This document shows positions 7,242-16,251 of a stretch of DNA of 64,000 nucleotides, in pieces (positions within the stretch are counted from its first letter, which is position 1; each line of letters opens with the position of its first letter). The notes under the pieces were generated by a model. It was not told the origin of the DNA and made no database searches. It saw nothing but the letters and a program-made list of their open reading frames with translations. The translations under genes and the position numbers were made by a program. The DNA is taken from the NCBI RefSeq assembly GCF_029854215.1, contig NZ_CP122961.1:2418001-2482000 (forward strand), read 5' to 3'. The DNA comes from Halomonas alkaliantarctica (GTDB lineage Bacteria; Pseudomonadota; Gammaproteobacteria; Pseudomonadales; Halomonadaceae).

Positions 7242-9236
7242 GTGAACCACGCCATGCCTACTCAATCGCCCCTGCCTGCGCGGCTGCCATCCGTCCAGCG
7301 CCAGCATATCGAGCATATTTTCCAGCTTGGCGAAGGCCTGGAAGTTCCGCAGCTACCGGCCCAGCAAACCATTCGGCGTTCCTGGCTGCGCTGCCTAAAC
7401 GAGTACCGGCTCGATCCTACCCAGCCACGCCCTGCCCGGGTGGTACCCCAGCAAATCCTGATCGAGCACCGAGAATCGGTTGATGAACTACTGCACGTGG
7501 CAAGAGCCGGGGTTGACCAGCTCTATCAACAAATCGCCCAGCTAGGCTATGTACTGTTACTCACCGACCACCGCGGCATTACCGTCGAGTTTCGTGGCGA
7601 CCCCAACCAAGACCAGCAACTGCGCAAAGCGGGCCTCTACCTTGGTGCCGATTGGGACGAACGCTTTGCGGGCACCTGTGCCGTGGGCACCTGCCTGCAT
7701 GATCGCCAAGCGATTATTTGCCACCGCCAGGAGCACTTCGACGCGTCGCATATTTCGCTTACATGTACCGCCGCGCCGATTGCCGATCCGCAAGGTAACG
7801 TCATGGCCGTGCTGGATATCTCCGCGCTGCAATCGCCTACCCAGCATGAGAGCCAAAATTTTAGCCTCTCGCTGGTGACGCTGTACGCACGCATGATCGA
7901 GGACGCCTATTTTCTGCAGCGCTACCGTGACTGCCTAATGGTGCGCCTGGATACCTCGCGAGAGTTCGTACATGTAAACGGGCGCGGACTCATCGCTATT
8001 GAAGAGAACGGGCAGGTGATTGCTGCCAACGCAGTGGGCCGTAATCTGATAGAAGAACACCAGCGCCGTTGGCCACCTTGGTCAGCCCATCACACCCCTG
8101 TGCTGGGGGAGCTATTCGAGTGCGAGATCGCTGATGTACTCAGCATTAATAGCGCCACCGACGATCAACTGCGTGCTTTTCGCGCCAGGGTCGACAACAC
8201 CATTTACTTTATTAGCCTGCTGGAGCCGCGCCGCCCTCGACCTGCACAGCAAGCGCAACCTCTCCCCTCCAGCCTGCCGGAACCACTGGCACGCCTCGGT
8301 GCCGACGACCCCGCTATGCGCAAAGTGCAGAAGCTGGCTGAGCGGTTGCGCAACGAAGCCAGCGTCAATGTGCTGATTAGCGGTGAAACCGGCACCGGCA
8401 AAGAGGTCGTTGCCCGAGCCCTACATGACAGCGGCAACCGATCTAAAGGGCCGTTTATCGCAGTGAACTGTGCTGCTATTCCCGAAGCCCTGATCGAAAG
8501 CGAGCTGTTTGGTTACGAGCCCGGCGCCTTTACCGGTGGTCGCGCCAAAGGCATGCGTGGGCTCATCCCCCAAGCCCACGGCGGCACGCTGTTTCTAGAT
8601 GAAATCGGCGATATGCCGCTGGCCCTGCAAACCCGCCTGCTGCGCGTACTGGCCGAGCGAGAAGTGATGCCATTGGGTGCCAATAAGCCTGAGAAGGTTG
8701 ATATTCGGGTGATTACCGCCACCCATCGCAATATCGATGCGATGATCCAGCAGGGCGAGTTCCGCGAAGATCTCTATTACCGCCTTAATGGCGCTCAACT
8801 GCGCCTGCCCGCGCTACGCGACCGCGCCGATAAGCTCTACGTTATCCGCCGCGTATTTGACGACATCATCCAAGAACGCGCCTCCAGCCAAACACCCCGC
8901 CTGCGGGCCGATGCTATCAGCGCCCTGCTTGCCTACGCCTGGCCTGGTAATATCCGCCAGTTAAAGAATGCGCTGGCCTTTGCACTGGCCACCACAGAAA
9001 GCGAGGAAATCACCGTTCATGATTTACCCGAGCAGTGCCTAAGCCAGCGCATAACGCGGCAGATACCTCCCCTGGCTGCAGACGCGGGTAGAGACAGCGA
9101 TCACACACTGCTGGAAATGCTCAAGGAGCAGTGCTGGAACATTAGCGCCGTTGCTCGCGCGCTCGGGGTTTCTAGGCCCACGGTATACCGGCAAATGCAG
9201 CGCCAGGGCATAGTGCCGCCAAATTGGCAGGGCTAA
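7242..9236 (+). CDS. Sigma-54-dependent Fis-family activator (AcoR-like)
   Basis: 664 residues with an N-terminal GAF-type sensor part (about 60-330), a central AAA+ domain and a C-terminal Fis helix-turn-helix. Visible motifs are Walker A GETGTGKE, the sigma-54 contact loop ELFGYEPGAFTGG (GAFTGG instead of the usual GAFTGA), Walker B GGTLFLDEIGDM and the HTH in WNISAVARALGVSRPTVYRQM. The layout matches AcoR-type activators of acetoin, alcohol or ketone pathways. The start may be GTG 7242 or ATG 7254; neither has a good ribosome site. It is divergent from the monooxygenase-dehydrogenase operon, which carries a sigma-54 promoter and is its probable target. Confidence 0.9.
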   Translation: MNHAMPTQSPLPARLPSVQRQHIEHIFQLGEGLEVPQLPAQQTIRRSWLRCLNEYRLDPTQPRPARVVPQQILIEHRESVDELLHVARAGVDQLYQQIAQLGYVLLLTDHRGITVEFRGDPNQDQQLRKAGLYLGADWDERFAGTCAVGTCLHDRQAIICHRQEHFDASHISLTCTAAPIADPQGNVMAVLDISALQSPTQHESQNFSLSLVTLYARMIEDAYFLQRYRDCLMVRLDTSREFVHVNGRGLIAIEENGQVIAANAVGRNLIEEHQRRWPPWSAHHTPVLGELFECEIADVLSINSATDDQLRAFRARVDNTIYFISLLEPRRPRPAQQAQPLPSSLPEPLARLGADDPAMRKVQKLAERLRNEASVNVLISGETGTGKEVVARALHDSGNRSKGPFIAVNCAAIPEALIESELFGYEPGAFTGGRAKGMRGLIPQAHGGTLFLDEIGDMPLALQTRLLRVLAEREVMPLGANKPEKVDIRVITATHRNIDAMIQQGEFREDLYYRLNGAQLRLPALRDRADKLYVIRRVFDDIIQERASSQTPRLRADAISALLAYAWPGNIRQLKNALAFALATTESEEITVHDLPEQCLSQRITRQIPPLAADAGRDSDHTLLEMLKEQCWNISAVARALGVSRPTVYRQMQRQGIVPPNWQG

Positions 9237-9345
9237 GCGCCAATCCGTTAATCCGCTAGTTGGCCTTGGGGTTTACCCTCACGTACACTTGTTTGAATCC
9301 ATTTATTCTTTTATAACCCCGCTTTCGACAAGCCGAGGCTCACCC

Positions 9346-10200
9346 ATGGCGTTTGATTCCACTTCTTCCTATATCGCGACCGATGCGCTTAAGCAGGCGG
9401 TGAATGCTGCCGTGGTGCTTGAGCGGCCGCTGTTAATCAAAGGCGAGCCGGGCACCGGCAAAACCCTGCTGGCCGAAGAGTTGGCCGAGTCTCTCGATAC
9501 TCAGTTGATCACCTGGCATATCAAATCCAGCACCAAGGCGGCCCAGGGTTTATACGAGTACGATGCCGTCAGCCGCCTGCGCGACTCTCAGCTTGGCGTT
9601 GAAGGCGTGGAAAACGTCGCCAACTACATCAAGCCCGGCAAGCTGTGGGAAGCCTTTACTGCCAACGAGCGCGTAGTGCTGCTGATCGACGAGATCGATA
9701 AAGCCGATATCGAATTCCCCAACGACCTGCTTCAAGAGCTGGATCGTATGGAGTTCCACGTTTACGAAACCGGCGAAACCATCCGTGCAGAACAGCGCCC
9801 GATTATCGTTATTACCTCGAATAATGAAAAAGAGCTGCCGGACGCGTTCCTACGCCGCTGCTTTTTCCACTATATCGAGTTCCCCGACCGCGAGACCATG
9901 CAGGCGATTGTCGATGTTCACTTCCCGGATATCGCCCCCCGGCTGGTCAGCGAAGCCCTAGAGGTATTCTTTGAGCTTCGTAAAGCGCCCGGCCTCAAGA
10001 AAAAGCCTTCCACGTCAGAACTCGTCGATTGGCTCAAGCTACTGATGGCTGACAATATTGCTCAAGAAGCACTCTACAACCGTGATCCGGCCAAAGCGTT
10101 GCCGCCCATGGCCGGCGCACTGGTCAAAAACGAGCAGGATACCCAACTGCTTGAACGCCTGGCGTTTATGATTCGTCGCCAGAAAGGCACAGGCCGCTAA
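9346..10200 (+). CDS. MoxR-family AAA+ ATPase
   Basis: 284-residue AAA+ protein with Walker A GEPGTGKT near residue 34, Walker B VVLLIDEIDKAD and the arginine-rich LRRCFFHYIEFPD sensor region. MoxR ATPases act as chaperone-like assembly factors, usually with a VWA-domain partner. The partner is here: the next gene starts 3 bases after the stop. The ATG at 9346 is chosen over an upstream in-frame start because a GAGG-like site precedes it and the protein start matches the family. No cofactor-dependent target enzyme such as CO dehydrogenase is adjacent. Confidence 0.88.
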   Translation: MAFDSTSSYIATDALKQAVNAAVVLERPLLIKGEPGTGKTLLAEELAESLDTQLITWHIKSSTKAAQGLYEYDAVSRLRDSQLGVEGVENVANYIKPGKLWEAFTANERVVLLIDEIDKADIEFPNDLLQELDRMEFHVYETGETIRAEQRPIIVITSNNEKELPDAFLRRCFFHYIEFPDRETMQAIVDVHFPDIAPRLVSEALEVFFELRKAPGLKKKPSTSELVDWLKLLMADNIAQEALYNRDPAKALPPMAGALVKNEQDTQLLERLAFMIRRQKGTGR

Positions 10201-10203
10201 GCC

Positions 10204-11385
10204 ATGTTTATTGGCCTATTTGAAACGCTCAAGCGCGCGGGCGTCCCGGTGTCGCTACGCGAGCTGCTGGATCTTCACGCCGTGGTGGAGCGCGGTGTCG
10301 TGTTCGCCGACATGGAAGCCTTCTATCAGGTGGCCCGCACGGTGATGGTCAAGGATGAACGCCACTTTGACCGCTTCGATCGTGCCTTCGCCGCCTGGTT
10401 TAAAGGTCTCGAGGACATGGACGCCGCCATTGAGGCGCTGATTCCCGATGACTGGCTCCGCCGGGAATTTGAGAAACAACTAACGGATGAAGAGAAAGCC
10501 AAGATCGAATCCCTGGGCGGCCTTGAAGAGCTCATCGAGACGTTTAAAAAACGCCTGGAGGAGCAAAAAGAGCGCCACGCGGGGGGCAATAAATGGATAG
10601 GTACCGGCGGCACCAGCCCCTTTGGCGCCTACGGTTATAACCCGGAAGGCATTCGCATCGGTCAGGATGGCTCTCGCCACCGCAGGGCCACCAAGGTCTG
10701 GGACGAGCGACGCTTCCGCGATTACGATGATTCTCTGGAATTAGGCACGCGCAATATCAAAATGGCGCTGCGTCGCCTGCGCAAGTTTGCCCGCCAAGGG
10801 GCATTAGATGAGTTCGACGTGGACAGCACCATCCGCGAAACTGCCAAGGACGCCGGGTTACTCAACGTACAGATGCGCCCTGAACGCCATAATGCCGTTA
10901 AAGTATTGCTGTTTTTAGATGTGGGCGGCTCGATGGATGACCATATTCGCGTCTGCGAAGAGCTGTTTTCTGCAGCCCGCTCAGAGTTCAAGCATCTGGA
11001 GCACTACTACTTTCATAACTGCCTTTACGAAGGGGTTTGGCGTAACAACATGCGCCGAGGGAATGAACGCATCCCGACCATGGATGTTTTGCACACCTAC
11101 GGTGCGGATTACCAGGTAGTGATTGTCGGCGATGCGGCCATGTCGCCCTATGAAGTTACCCACCCAGGCGGCAGTGTTGAGCACTTTAACGACGAAGCGG
11201 GCAGCGTTTGGCTTAAGCGTTTATGCGACACTTTTCCACGTCTGGCGTGGCTGAACCCTTTGCCACCACGTGCCTGGGAGTACACCTACTCAACTAATCT
11301 CATACGAGAGATTATCCAAGACCGTATGTACCCCATGACGCTTGAGGGGCTGGAAACGGCCATGCGCGAACTAGCGAAGAAGTAG
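10204..11385 (+). CDS. VWA-domain protein, CoxE-like MoxR partner
   Basis: 393 residues. The C-terminal half holds a von Willebrand A-like domain with a metal-site segment LFLDVGGSMDDH (D-x-G-x-S, a variant of D-x-S-x-S) and VIVGDAAMSPYE later. The N-terminal half is helical and charged (EKQLTDEEKAKIE, ETFKKRLEEQKERH). It is translated right after the MoxR ATPase, 3 bases apart, and the two probably form one complex that remodels or activates another protein. The target is not evident from the neighbours. Confidence 0.85.
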   Translation: MFIGLFETLKRAGVPVSLRELLDLHAVVERGVVFADMEAFYQVARTVMVKDERHFDRFDRAFAAWFKGLEDMDAAIEALIPDDWLRREFEKQLTDEEKAKIESLGGLEELIETFKKRLEEQKERHAGGNKWIGTGGTSPFGAYGYNPEGIRIGQDGSRHRRATKVWDERRFRDYDDSLELGTRNIKMALRRLRKFARQGALDEFDVDSTIRETAKDAGLLNVQMRPERHNAVKVLLFLDVGGSMDDHIRVCEELFSAARSEFKHLEHYYFHNCLYEGVWRNNMRRGNERIPTMDVLHTYGADYQVVIVGDAAMSPYEVTHPGGSVEHFNDEAGSVWLKRLCDTFPRLAWLNPLPPRAWEYTYSTNLIREIIQDRMYPMTLEGLETAMRELAKK

Positions 11386-11437
11386 TCGGCTTATCAGGGC
11401 AAGCGTAATAGTTAATCAGAGGTGTCCTAACGGGCCA

Positions 11438-12001
11438 TTAAAGCGTTTGTGGAAAATCGTTCAAACCCTTCAAAAATGCCTGTTTAGCCTCTTCAAACGC
11501 CTTCGGGTCATGTTTAAAGCGGCGTAAAATGAGCGCTTCATCCAAAGCCAGGGTGGGTGCCAGTTCGCGAACGTTTTTAGCAGGGTGGCGAGCGCCTAGG
11601 CCTATGCGCTTGCCATCAGTTCCACCAAACCAGCGCTTAATGCCACTTTTTTGATAGAACGCTTCTTGTTCGGCGTCATCCACTTCGACACGTAGCGGCG
11701 CTTTCAGAGTCAGCTCGCTGACCAATCGCTGCTTGGCATCTGCTTGGTCAAGTGCACAGGCGTGGGTCACCGTCATTCCCTCGCCCTCTTCATCCAGCAC
11801 TAGCAGCGCCAGCGCTTGAGGTTTACCCTGGCCGTCAACAGCAGCAAAAAGTCGCGCGGCTTCTTGCGGAAAAAACACACTGCAGGTGCCGGTGAAAACG
11901 ACCAGCGGCGTAAGCCCCGCCTGTTGCCCGTATACCTCAGCGCATAATCGCGCCAGACAGGCGTTGCGCTGGGCCTCTGCGTTAACGTGTACGACCTTCA
12001 T
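11438..12001 (-). CDS. Conserved protein of unknown function
   Basis: 187 residues, soluble, no signal peptide or membrane segment. I do not recognise the family. A central GTCSVFFPQEAARLF segment and a later EAFYQKSGIKRWFGG stretch are vaguely like an acetyltransferase fold, but no acetyl-CoA loop is clear. The start at 12001 is chosen because GAGG lies 9 bases upstream; in-frame ATG 12010 and GTG 12016 are alternatives. It ends convergently with the VWA gene and is followed upstream by a divergent RidA gene. Confidence 0.65.
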   Translation of the reverse strand: MKVVHVNAEAQRNACLARLCAEVYGQQAGLTPLVVFTGTCSVFFPQEAARLFAAVDGQGKPQALALLVLDEEGEGMTVTHACALDQADAKQRLVSELTLKAPLRVEVDDAEQEAFYQKSGIKRWFGGTDGKRIGLGARHPAKNVRELAPTLALDEALILRRFKHDPKAFEEAKQAFLKGLNDFPQTL

Positions 12002-12171
12002 TTGAATCATCCTCACCGACTAAAAACCCGCAAGCCTAGAGTAATTATCACCGTTTTGACAGCGCGATGTGCCTCACGCGACCTCCATTCATTGTTACTG
12101 ATACTGAACACCACTGTTAACAACCTGTCGAAGAGAACTATAAGCGTGAACATCACTTAGAAGGAGCTAGT

Positions 12172-12570
12172 ATGCCCACCTTTATGAATGACCCTACCAT
12201 GCCCACACCAAGCTTCCCCGGTAGCCACATGGTAGTCGATGATCACTATGTGTTTATTTCAGGACTGACCGTTGCCGACCTCTCTAACGGCCATGCCGCC
12301 CGAGGCGATGTTAAAGAGGAGACTCGCCTTGTGATGCGCGCACTCTCGCGCATGCTTGAAATGGAAGGCGGCAGCTTAGCGGATATAGTGCGGGTGGATA
12401 TCCACCTCACGGATCTACACGCCATCCAAGACATGGACAGTGTTTACGCAGAGCACTTTGAACCTGGCCGCTACCCTGCCCGCACCTGCACCGAATCCCC
12501 GAACCTCTACGGTGGAAGCAGTATTGAAATCACTGTGATGGCTAAGCGCCAGCTTCAATCAGAGCAATAA
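12172..12570 (+). CDS. RidA/YjgF-family protein
   Basis: 132 residues of the Rid family, which hydrolyse reactive enamine/imine intermediates or bind related small molecules in the cytoplasm. Family marks are FISGLTV, the [14 protein letters not shown] strand-helix, and the pocket arginine in [15 protein letters not shown] near residue 105. A strong AAGGAG precedes the ATG by 6 bases. Its 3' end overlaps the 3' end of cobQ on the other strand by 29 bases. Confidence 0.9.
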   Translation: MPTFMNDPTMPTPSFPGSHMVVDDHYVFISGLTVADLSNGHAARGDVKEETRLVMRALSRMLEMEGGSLADIVRVDIHLTDLHAIQDMDSVYAEHFEPGRYPARTCTESPNLYGGSSIEITVMAKRQLQSEQ

Positions 12571-13996
12571 CCGCCTCAATATCAATGTGGGCTTCCAGCA
12601 TATCGGCTAAACGGTCAAGCTCACGCTCTCGGTGAGCTTGATAGTCACTCTTATCAGCATTAATCAGGCCGAGCTGCTTCAAGAGGGCTTGGCAGGCTTC
12701 TGGATGGTCAAATAACCCATGCAGGTAGGTGCCGATAATTTGGCCATCTTTGCTAACGGCACCTTCCGGGCATCCCTTTAAATCAAATAGCGGCGAACTA
12801 AGCGCTGCACCATCGCTTACGCCGTTATGGATTTCATAGCCTGTAACGGTAGCGCCCTCCGCCACCGTTAAACCATTCACATTGCGCAGTTGCTTACCCG
12901 CCACCATCCGAGTGGTAAGGGGAAGCAGCCCTAATCCTGCTACTTTTTCAGTTTTCCCCTCCAAACCGTCAGGGTCATCTACCCATTCCCCCAGCATTTG
13001 GAAGCCGCCGCAAATACCCAGTACTTTGCCGCCATAGCGTAAGTGACGCTGGATTGCCTTATCCCAGCCCTGGCGTTTCAACCATTCAAGATCACTGGCA
13101 GTACTTTTACTGCCGGGCAGAATGATCACATCGGCGGCGGGTATCGGCTGGTCTGACCCCACGAAGGTCAGCGACACCTGTGGGTGCAAACGCAGTGGGT
13201 CGAAGTCAGTGTGGTTACTGATGCGCGGTAGAGCGGGAACGATCACGTTAAGCGTCTGGCTGGCTTTTTCGCCTTGTGTTAAGCCAATGCTGTCTTCTGC
13301 ATCGAGTACCAACCCCTGCAGATAAGGCAATGTTCCAAATACGGGTTTTCCAGTGCGCGCCTGCAACCACTCGAGCCCAGGTTTTAGCAGTGCTAAGTCG
13401 CCGCGAAAGCGATTGATAATAAAGCCCTTGGTGCGCGCCTGTTCGCTCTCGCTCAATAGCGCCAGCGTACCTACCAATTGGGCAAATACCCCACCGCGAT
13501 CAATATCACCGACGAGTAATACTGGGCAGTCAGCCGCTTCGGCAAAGCCCATATTGGCAATGTCGCCCTCGCGTAGATTGATTTCAGCAGGGCTACCTGC
13601 CCCCTCGGCAATAATCACGTCAAAGCGGTTTTCCAACGCCTGCCATGCCGCCAATACGCTCTCTTTCGCAGTGCGTTTATAGGCATGGTAATCGAGCGCA
13701 TCCATATGGCCATGGACTTTGCCGCGTAAAATCACCTGGGCGCCACGATCCGTTTCTGGTTTTAACAGTACCGGGTTCATATCACTGTGGGGCGCTAAAT
13801 AGCAGGCTTGGGCCTGTAACGCCGTGGAACGGCCAATCTCGCCGCCATCCTCCGTTACGGCGCTATTCAGCGCCATGTTCTGGGGTTTAAACGGCGCCAC
13901 TGATATTCCTCGCCTTGCCAGCGCGCGGCAAAGGGCAGCCACCACGGTGCTTTTACCCGCGTCCGAGGTGGTGCCTTGAATCATCAATGTGGCCAT
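12542..13996 (-). CDS. cobQ: Cobyric acid synthase CobQ
   Basis: 484-residue glutamine amidotransferase that amidates adenosyl-cobyrinic a,c-diamide at four side chains to give cobyric acid. The N-terminal dethiobiotin-synthetase-like ATPase has the P-loop [11 protein letters not shown] near residue 8 and the [11 protein letters not shown] segment. The C-terminal class I amidotransferase domain has the Cys nucleophile in [11 protein letters not shown] and a final HGLFDHP histidine. It stands 30 kb from the main cob cluster and on its own. Confidence 0.97.
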   Translation of the reverse strand: MATLMIQGTTSDAGKSTVVAALCRALARRGISVAPFKPQNMALNSAVTEDGGEIGRSTALQAQACYLAPHSDMNPVLLKPETDRGAQVILRGKVHGHMDALDYHAYKRTAKESVLAAWQALENRFDVIIAEGAGSPAEINLREGDIANMGFAEAADCPVLLVGDIDRGGVFAQLVGTLALLSESEQARTKGFIINRFRGDLALLKPGLEWLQARTGKPVFGTLPYLQGLVLDAEDSIGLTQGEKASQTLNVIVPALPRISNHTDFDPLRLHPQVSLTFVGSDQPIPAADVIILPGSKSTASDLEWLKRQGWDKAIQRHLRYGGKVLGICGGFQMLGEWVDDPDGLEGKTEKVAGLGLLPLTTRMVAGKQLRNVNGLTVAEGATVTGYEIHNGVSDGAALSSPLFDLKGCPEGAVSKDGQIIGTYLHGLFDHPEACQALLKQLGLINADKSDYQAHRERELDRLADMLEAHIDIEAVIALIEAGA

Positions 13997-14125
13997 AGAG
14001 TGGTCTCGCCCAGGTGAACAAGAGCAAGACTTTAGCGGGAGGCGCTAAGGGGCGCAATGTGTTCAATCTCCGCTCAAGCCACCCTGCCCCCTAAATAATC
14101 AAAAATACTTTTAAACGCCATCAAT

Positions 14126-14153
14126 TTGTCATATGCCGTCTTTAGGCTAACGA
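14126..14153 (+). promoter_or_regulatory. Candidate promoter of the LacI-ABC-phosphodiesterase operon
   Basis: TTGTCA (14126-14131) and TAACGA (14148-14153) with a 16-base spacer lie just upstream of the palindromic operator. The -10 match is weak; the placement makes it plausible that a repressor on the operator blocks initiation. Confidence 0.35.
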
Positions 14154-14159
14154 CTGATA

Positions 14160-14177
14160 AATGAGATCGATCTCATT
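14160..14177. promoter_or_regulatory. Perfect 18-bp palindrome, LacI-family operator
   Basis: AATGAGATCGATCTCATT is a perfect palindrome centred on CG, the usual architecture of LacI/PurR-family operators. It ends 21 bases before the LacI-family start codon and lies right behind the candidate promoter, so it is the expected site for self-repression of the whole operon. Confidence 0.75.
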
Positions 14178-14198
14178 GCATTAATAACAGGTATTCGC

Positions 14199-15221
14199 AT
14201 GGCAGATTTACTCAGTGTGGCCAAACTCGCCGGGGTTTCCCGGGCAACTGCGGCGCGGGCTTTTTCAAGCCCCGATTTGGTCCGCTCAGCGACTCGCGAA
14301 AAAGTGTTTAACGCTGCCCAGCAGCTGGCGTTTAGGCCTAATAAAGTCGCTCAGCAGCTACGCTCGCAAGCCACGCAAATGATTGGCGTGATGGTGCCCA
14401 GTCTCGATAACCCGGTGTTTGCCGAGCAACTACAAGCCATGGAAGTGGCTGCCCGTGCTGCTGGTTACTCACTGATCGTTACCACCAGCGAATATTCGTC
14501 CAGCCGGGAGGGTGACATTGTTGAGGAGATGCTGCGCCAGCGCGTGGACGGTCTGATACTTACCGTGGCAGAAGCAGATAACAGCGCTGTGCTGGACAAG
14601 CTACGTTTGGAAACCACCCCTTGCTTGCTGGTCTACAACCCGCCTGGAAGCAGCGGTTTCCCCTCGGTCGGCGTCGATAACCGTGCCGCCAGCGCCGATG
14701 CCACCCGTCACTTAATCAGTCTGGGCCATGAGCGAATTGGCATGGTCGCCGGCCCGCTACTGCAGTCAGACCGTGCCCGGCAGCGCTTTGACGGTTACTG
14801 CCACGCTATGGGCGAGGCCGGTCTGATCGCCCGCCCGCTGGTTGAGATGGCCCGCCATACCCAGGCTGACCTGGCAAGCCTAACACCAGCACTACAAGGG
14901 CCAGACACTCTCAGCGCAGTGATTTGTACCAATGATCTGCTCGCCATCAGCCTGATGGGCGAACTGCAACGCGCAGGCTTTAACGTGCCTGGCGACCTTT
15001 CAGTGATGGGCTTTGACGGTATTGCCTTAGGCAAGCACCTCTACCCGTCGCTCTGCACCATTGAACAGCCTCGCGCCAAGATCGGGCGCGCGGCTGTTCA
15101 CACCTTGCTAGCCATGATTCGGGGAGAAGAATGCACACTTGCTCCCCTGCCCCACGCACTGCGTAAGGGCGAAAGTGTCGGAATCCCGGCATCCCGTAAG
15201 TCCATGTTAGGCACTTCATAG
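14199..15221 (+). CDS. LacI-family transcriptional repressor
   Basis: 340 residues. The N-terminal HTH (LLSVAKLAGVSRATAARAFS) with a hinge helix segment (VAQQLRSQATQMIGVMVP) is followed by a periplasmic-binding-like effector domain ending in DLSVMGFDGIALG and the PSLCTIEQPRAKIGRAA strand. It is the first gene of a six-gene plus-strand run with an ABC importer and a phosphodiesterase, so the effector is probably the imported compound or its breakdown product. AGGT precedes the ATG. A perfect operator palindrome lies upstream. Confidence 0.92.
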   Translation: MADLLSVAKLAGVSRATAARAFSSPDLVRSATREKVFNAAQQLAFRPNKVAQQLRSQATQMIGVMVPSLDNPVFAEQLQAMEVAARAAGYSLIVTTSEYSSSREGDIVEEMLRQRVDGLILTVAEADNSAVLDKLRLETTPCLLVYNPPGSSGFPSVGVDNRAASADATRHLISLGHERIGMVAGPLLQSDRARQRFDGYCHAMGEAGLIARPLVEMARHTQADLASLTPALQGPDTLSAVICTNDLLAISLMGELQRAGFNVPGDLSVMGFDGIALGKHLYPSLCTIEQPRAKIGRAAVHTLLAMIRGEECTLAPLPHALRKGESVGIPASRKSMLGTS

Positions 15222-15232
15222 AGGAGTACGTC

Positions 15233-16249
15233 ATGAATCTCAAGCGTCTTTATCAAGCGGTATTGGCCACGGCGGTGATTAGCGCGTCGGGAAGCGCTTT
15301 TGCGCAATCAAGCGACAACGCTATTTGCTACAACTGCCCACCGGAATGGGCCGATTGGGGAACGCAGTTGCGTTTGATCGAACAGGAGACTGGCATTCGC
15401 GTGCCGCAAGACAACAAAAATTCCGGCCAATCCTTAGCCCAATTGGTTGCCGAAGCCAGTAGCCCTGTGGCAGATGTCGTTTACTACGGGGTAACCTTCG
15501 GCATTCAAGCCATGGAAGAGGACGTAGTGACGCCCTACCAGCCTGCCCACTGGGACGAGATACCCGAAGGTCTGAAAGACCCCGAAGGTAACTGGTTTGC
15601 CATTCACTCTGGCACCCTTGGTTTTATGGTCAACGTCGACGCCTTGGATGGCGCCCCGGTGCCCACGTCCTGGGAAGACCTGCTCAAGCCTGAGTATCGC
15701 GGCATGGTGGGTTACCTTGACCCGGCCAGCGCCTTCGTCGGCTACGTCGGTGCTGTGGCGGTCAACCTAGCCATGGGTGGCGATCTTAATGACTTCACCC
15801 CGGCGATCGACTACTTCAATCAGCTCGCCGAAAACGACCCGATTGTGCCCAAGCAAACCAGCTACGCTCGAGTACTTTCAGGTGAGATCCCGATTCTTCT
15901 CGATTACGACTTCAACGCTTACCGCGCACGCCATAGCGATGGTGCCAATGTAGCGTTTGTGATTCCCGAAGAAGGCAGCGTGGTAGTGCCCTATGTGATG
16001 AGCCTGGTGAAAGATGGCCCCAACCCCGAGAACGGCAAACAGGTGCTTGATTTCGTGCTCTCTGATCAAGGCCAAGCGGTTTGGGCGGATGCTTACTTAC
16101 GCCCCGTTCGCGCCAGCGCCATTTCCCCTGAAGCACGCGAAGTCTTTCTGCCCGATAGCGAGTATGCCCGCGCCGAGGCACTCGACTACACCGCTATGGC
16201 GGCTGCTCAACGTAGCTTCTCCGAGCGGTATCTGTCGGAGGTTCGTTAA
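15233..16249 (+). CDS. ABC transporter periplasmic substrate-binding protein
   Basis: 338 residues with a signal peptide (to about residue 24, GSAFA) and the fold signals of the iron/phosphonate/polyamine-type binding proteins: SGQSLAQLVAEASSPVADVVYYG, then SGTLGFMVNVDAL and WEDLLKPEYRGMVGYLDP. GAGG precedes the ATG. The gene starts 11 bases after the LacI gene and is followed by two permeases and an ATPase. The AfuA/PhnS-like type and the phosphodiesterase at the end of the operon suggest an organophosphate or phosphonate ligand, which is inference. Confidence 0.88.
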   Translation: MNLKRLYQAVLATAVISASGSAFAQSSDNAICYNCPPEWADWGTQLRLIEQETGIRVPQDNKNSGQSLAQLVAEASSPVADVVYYGVTFGIQAMEEDVVTPYQPAHWDEIPEGLKDPEGNWFAIHSGTLGFMVNVDALDGAPVPTSWEDLLKPEYRGMVGYLDPASAFVGYVGAVAVNLAMGGDLNDFTPAIDYFNQLAENDPIVPKQTSYARVLSGEIPILLDYDFNAYRARHSDGANVAFVIPEEGSVVVPYVMSLVKDGPNPENGKQVLDFVLSDQGQAVWADAYLRPVRASAISPEAREVFLPDSEYARAEALDYTAMAAAQRSFSERYLSEVR

Positions 16250-16251
16250 TC

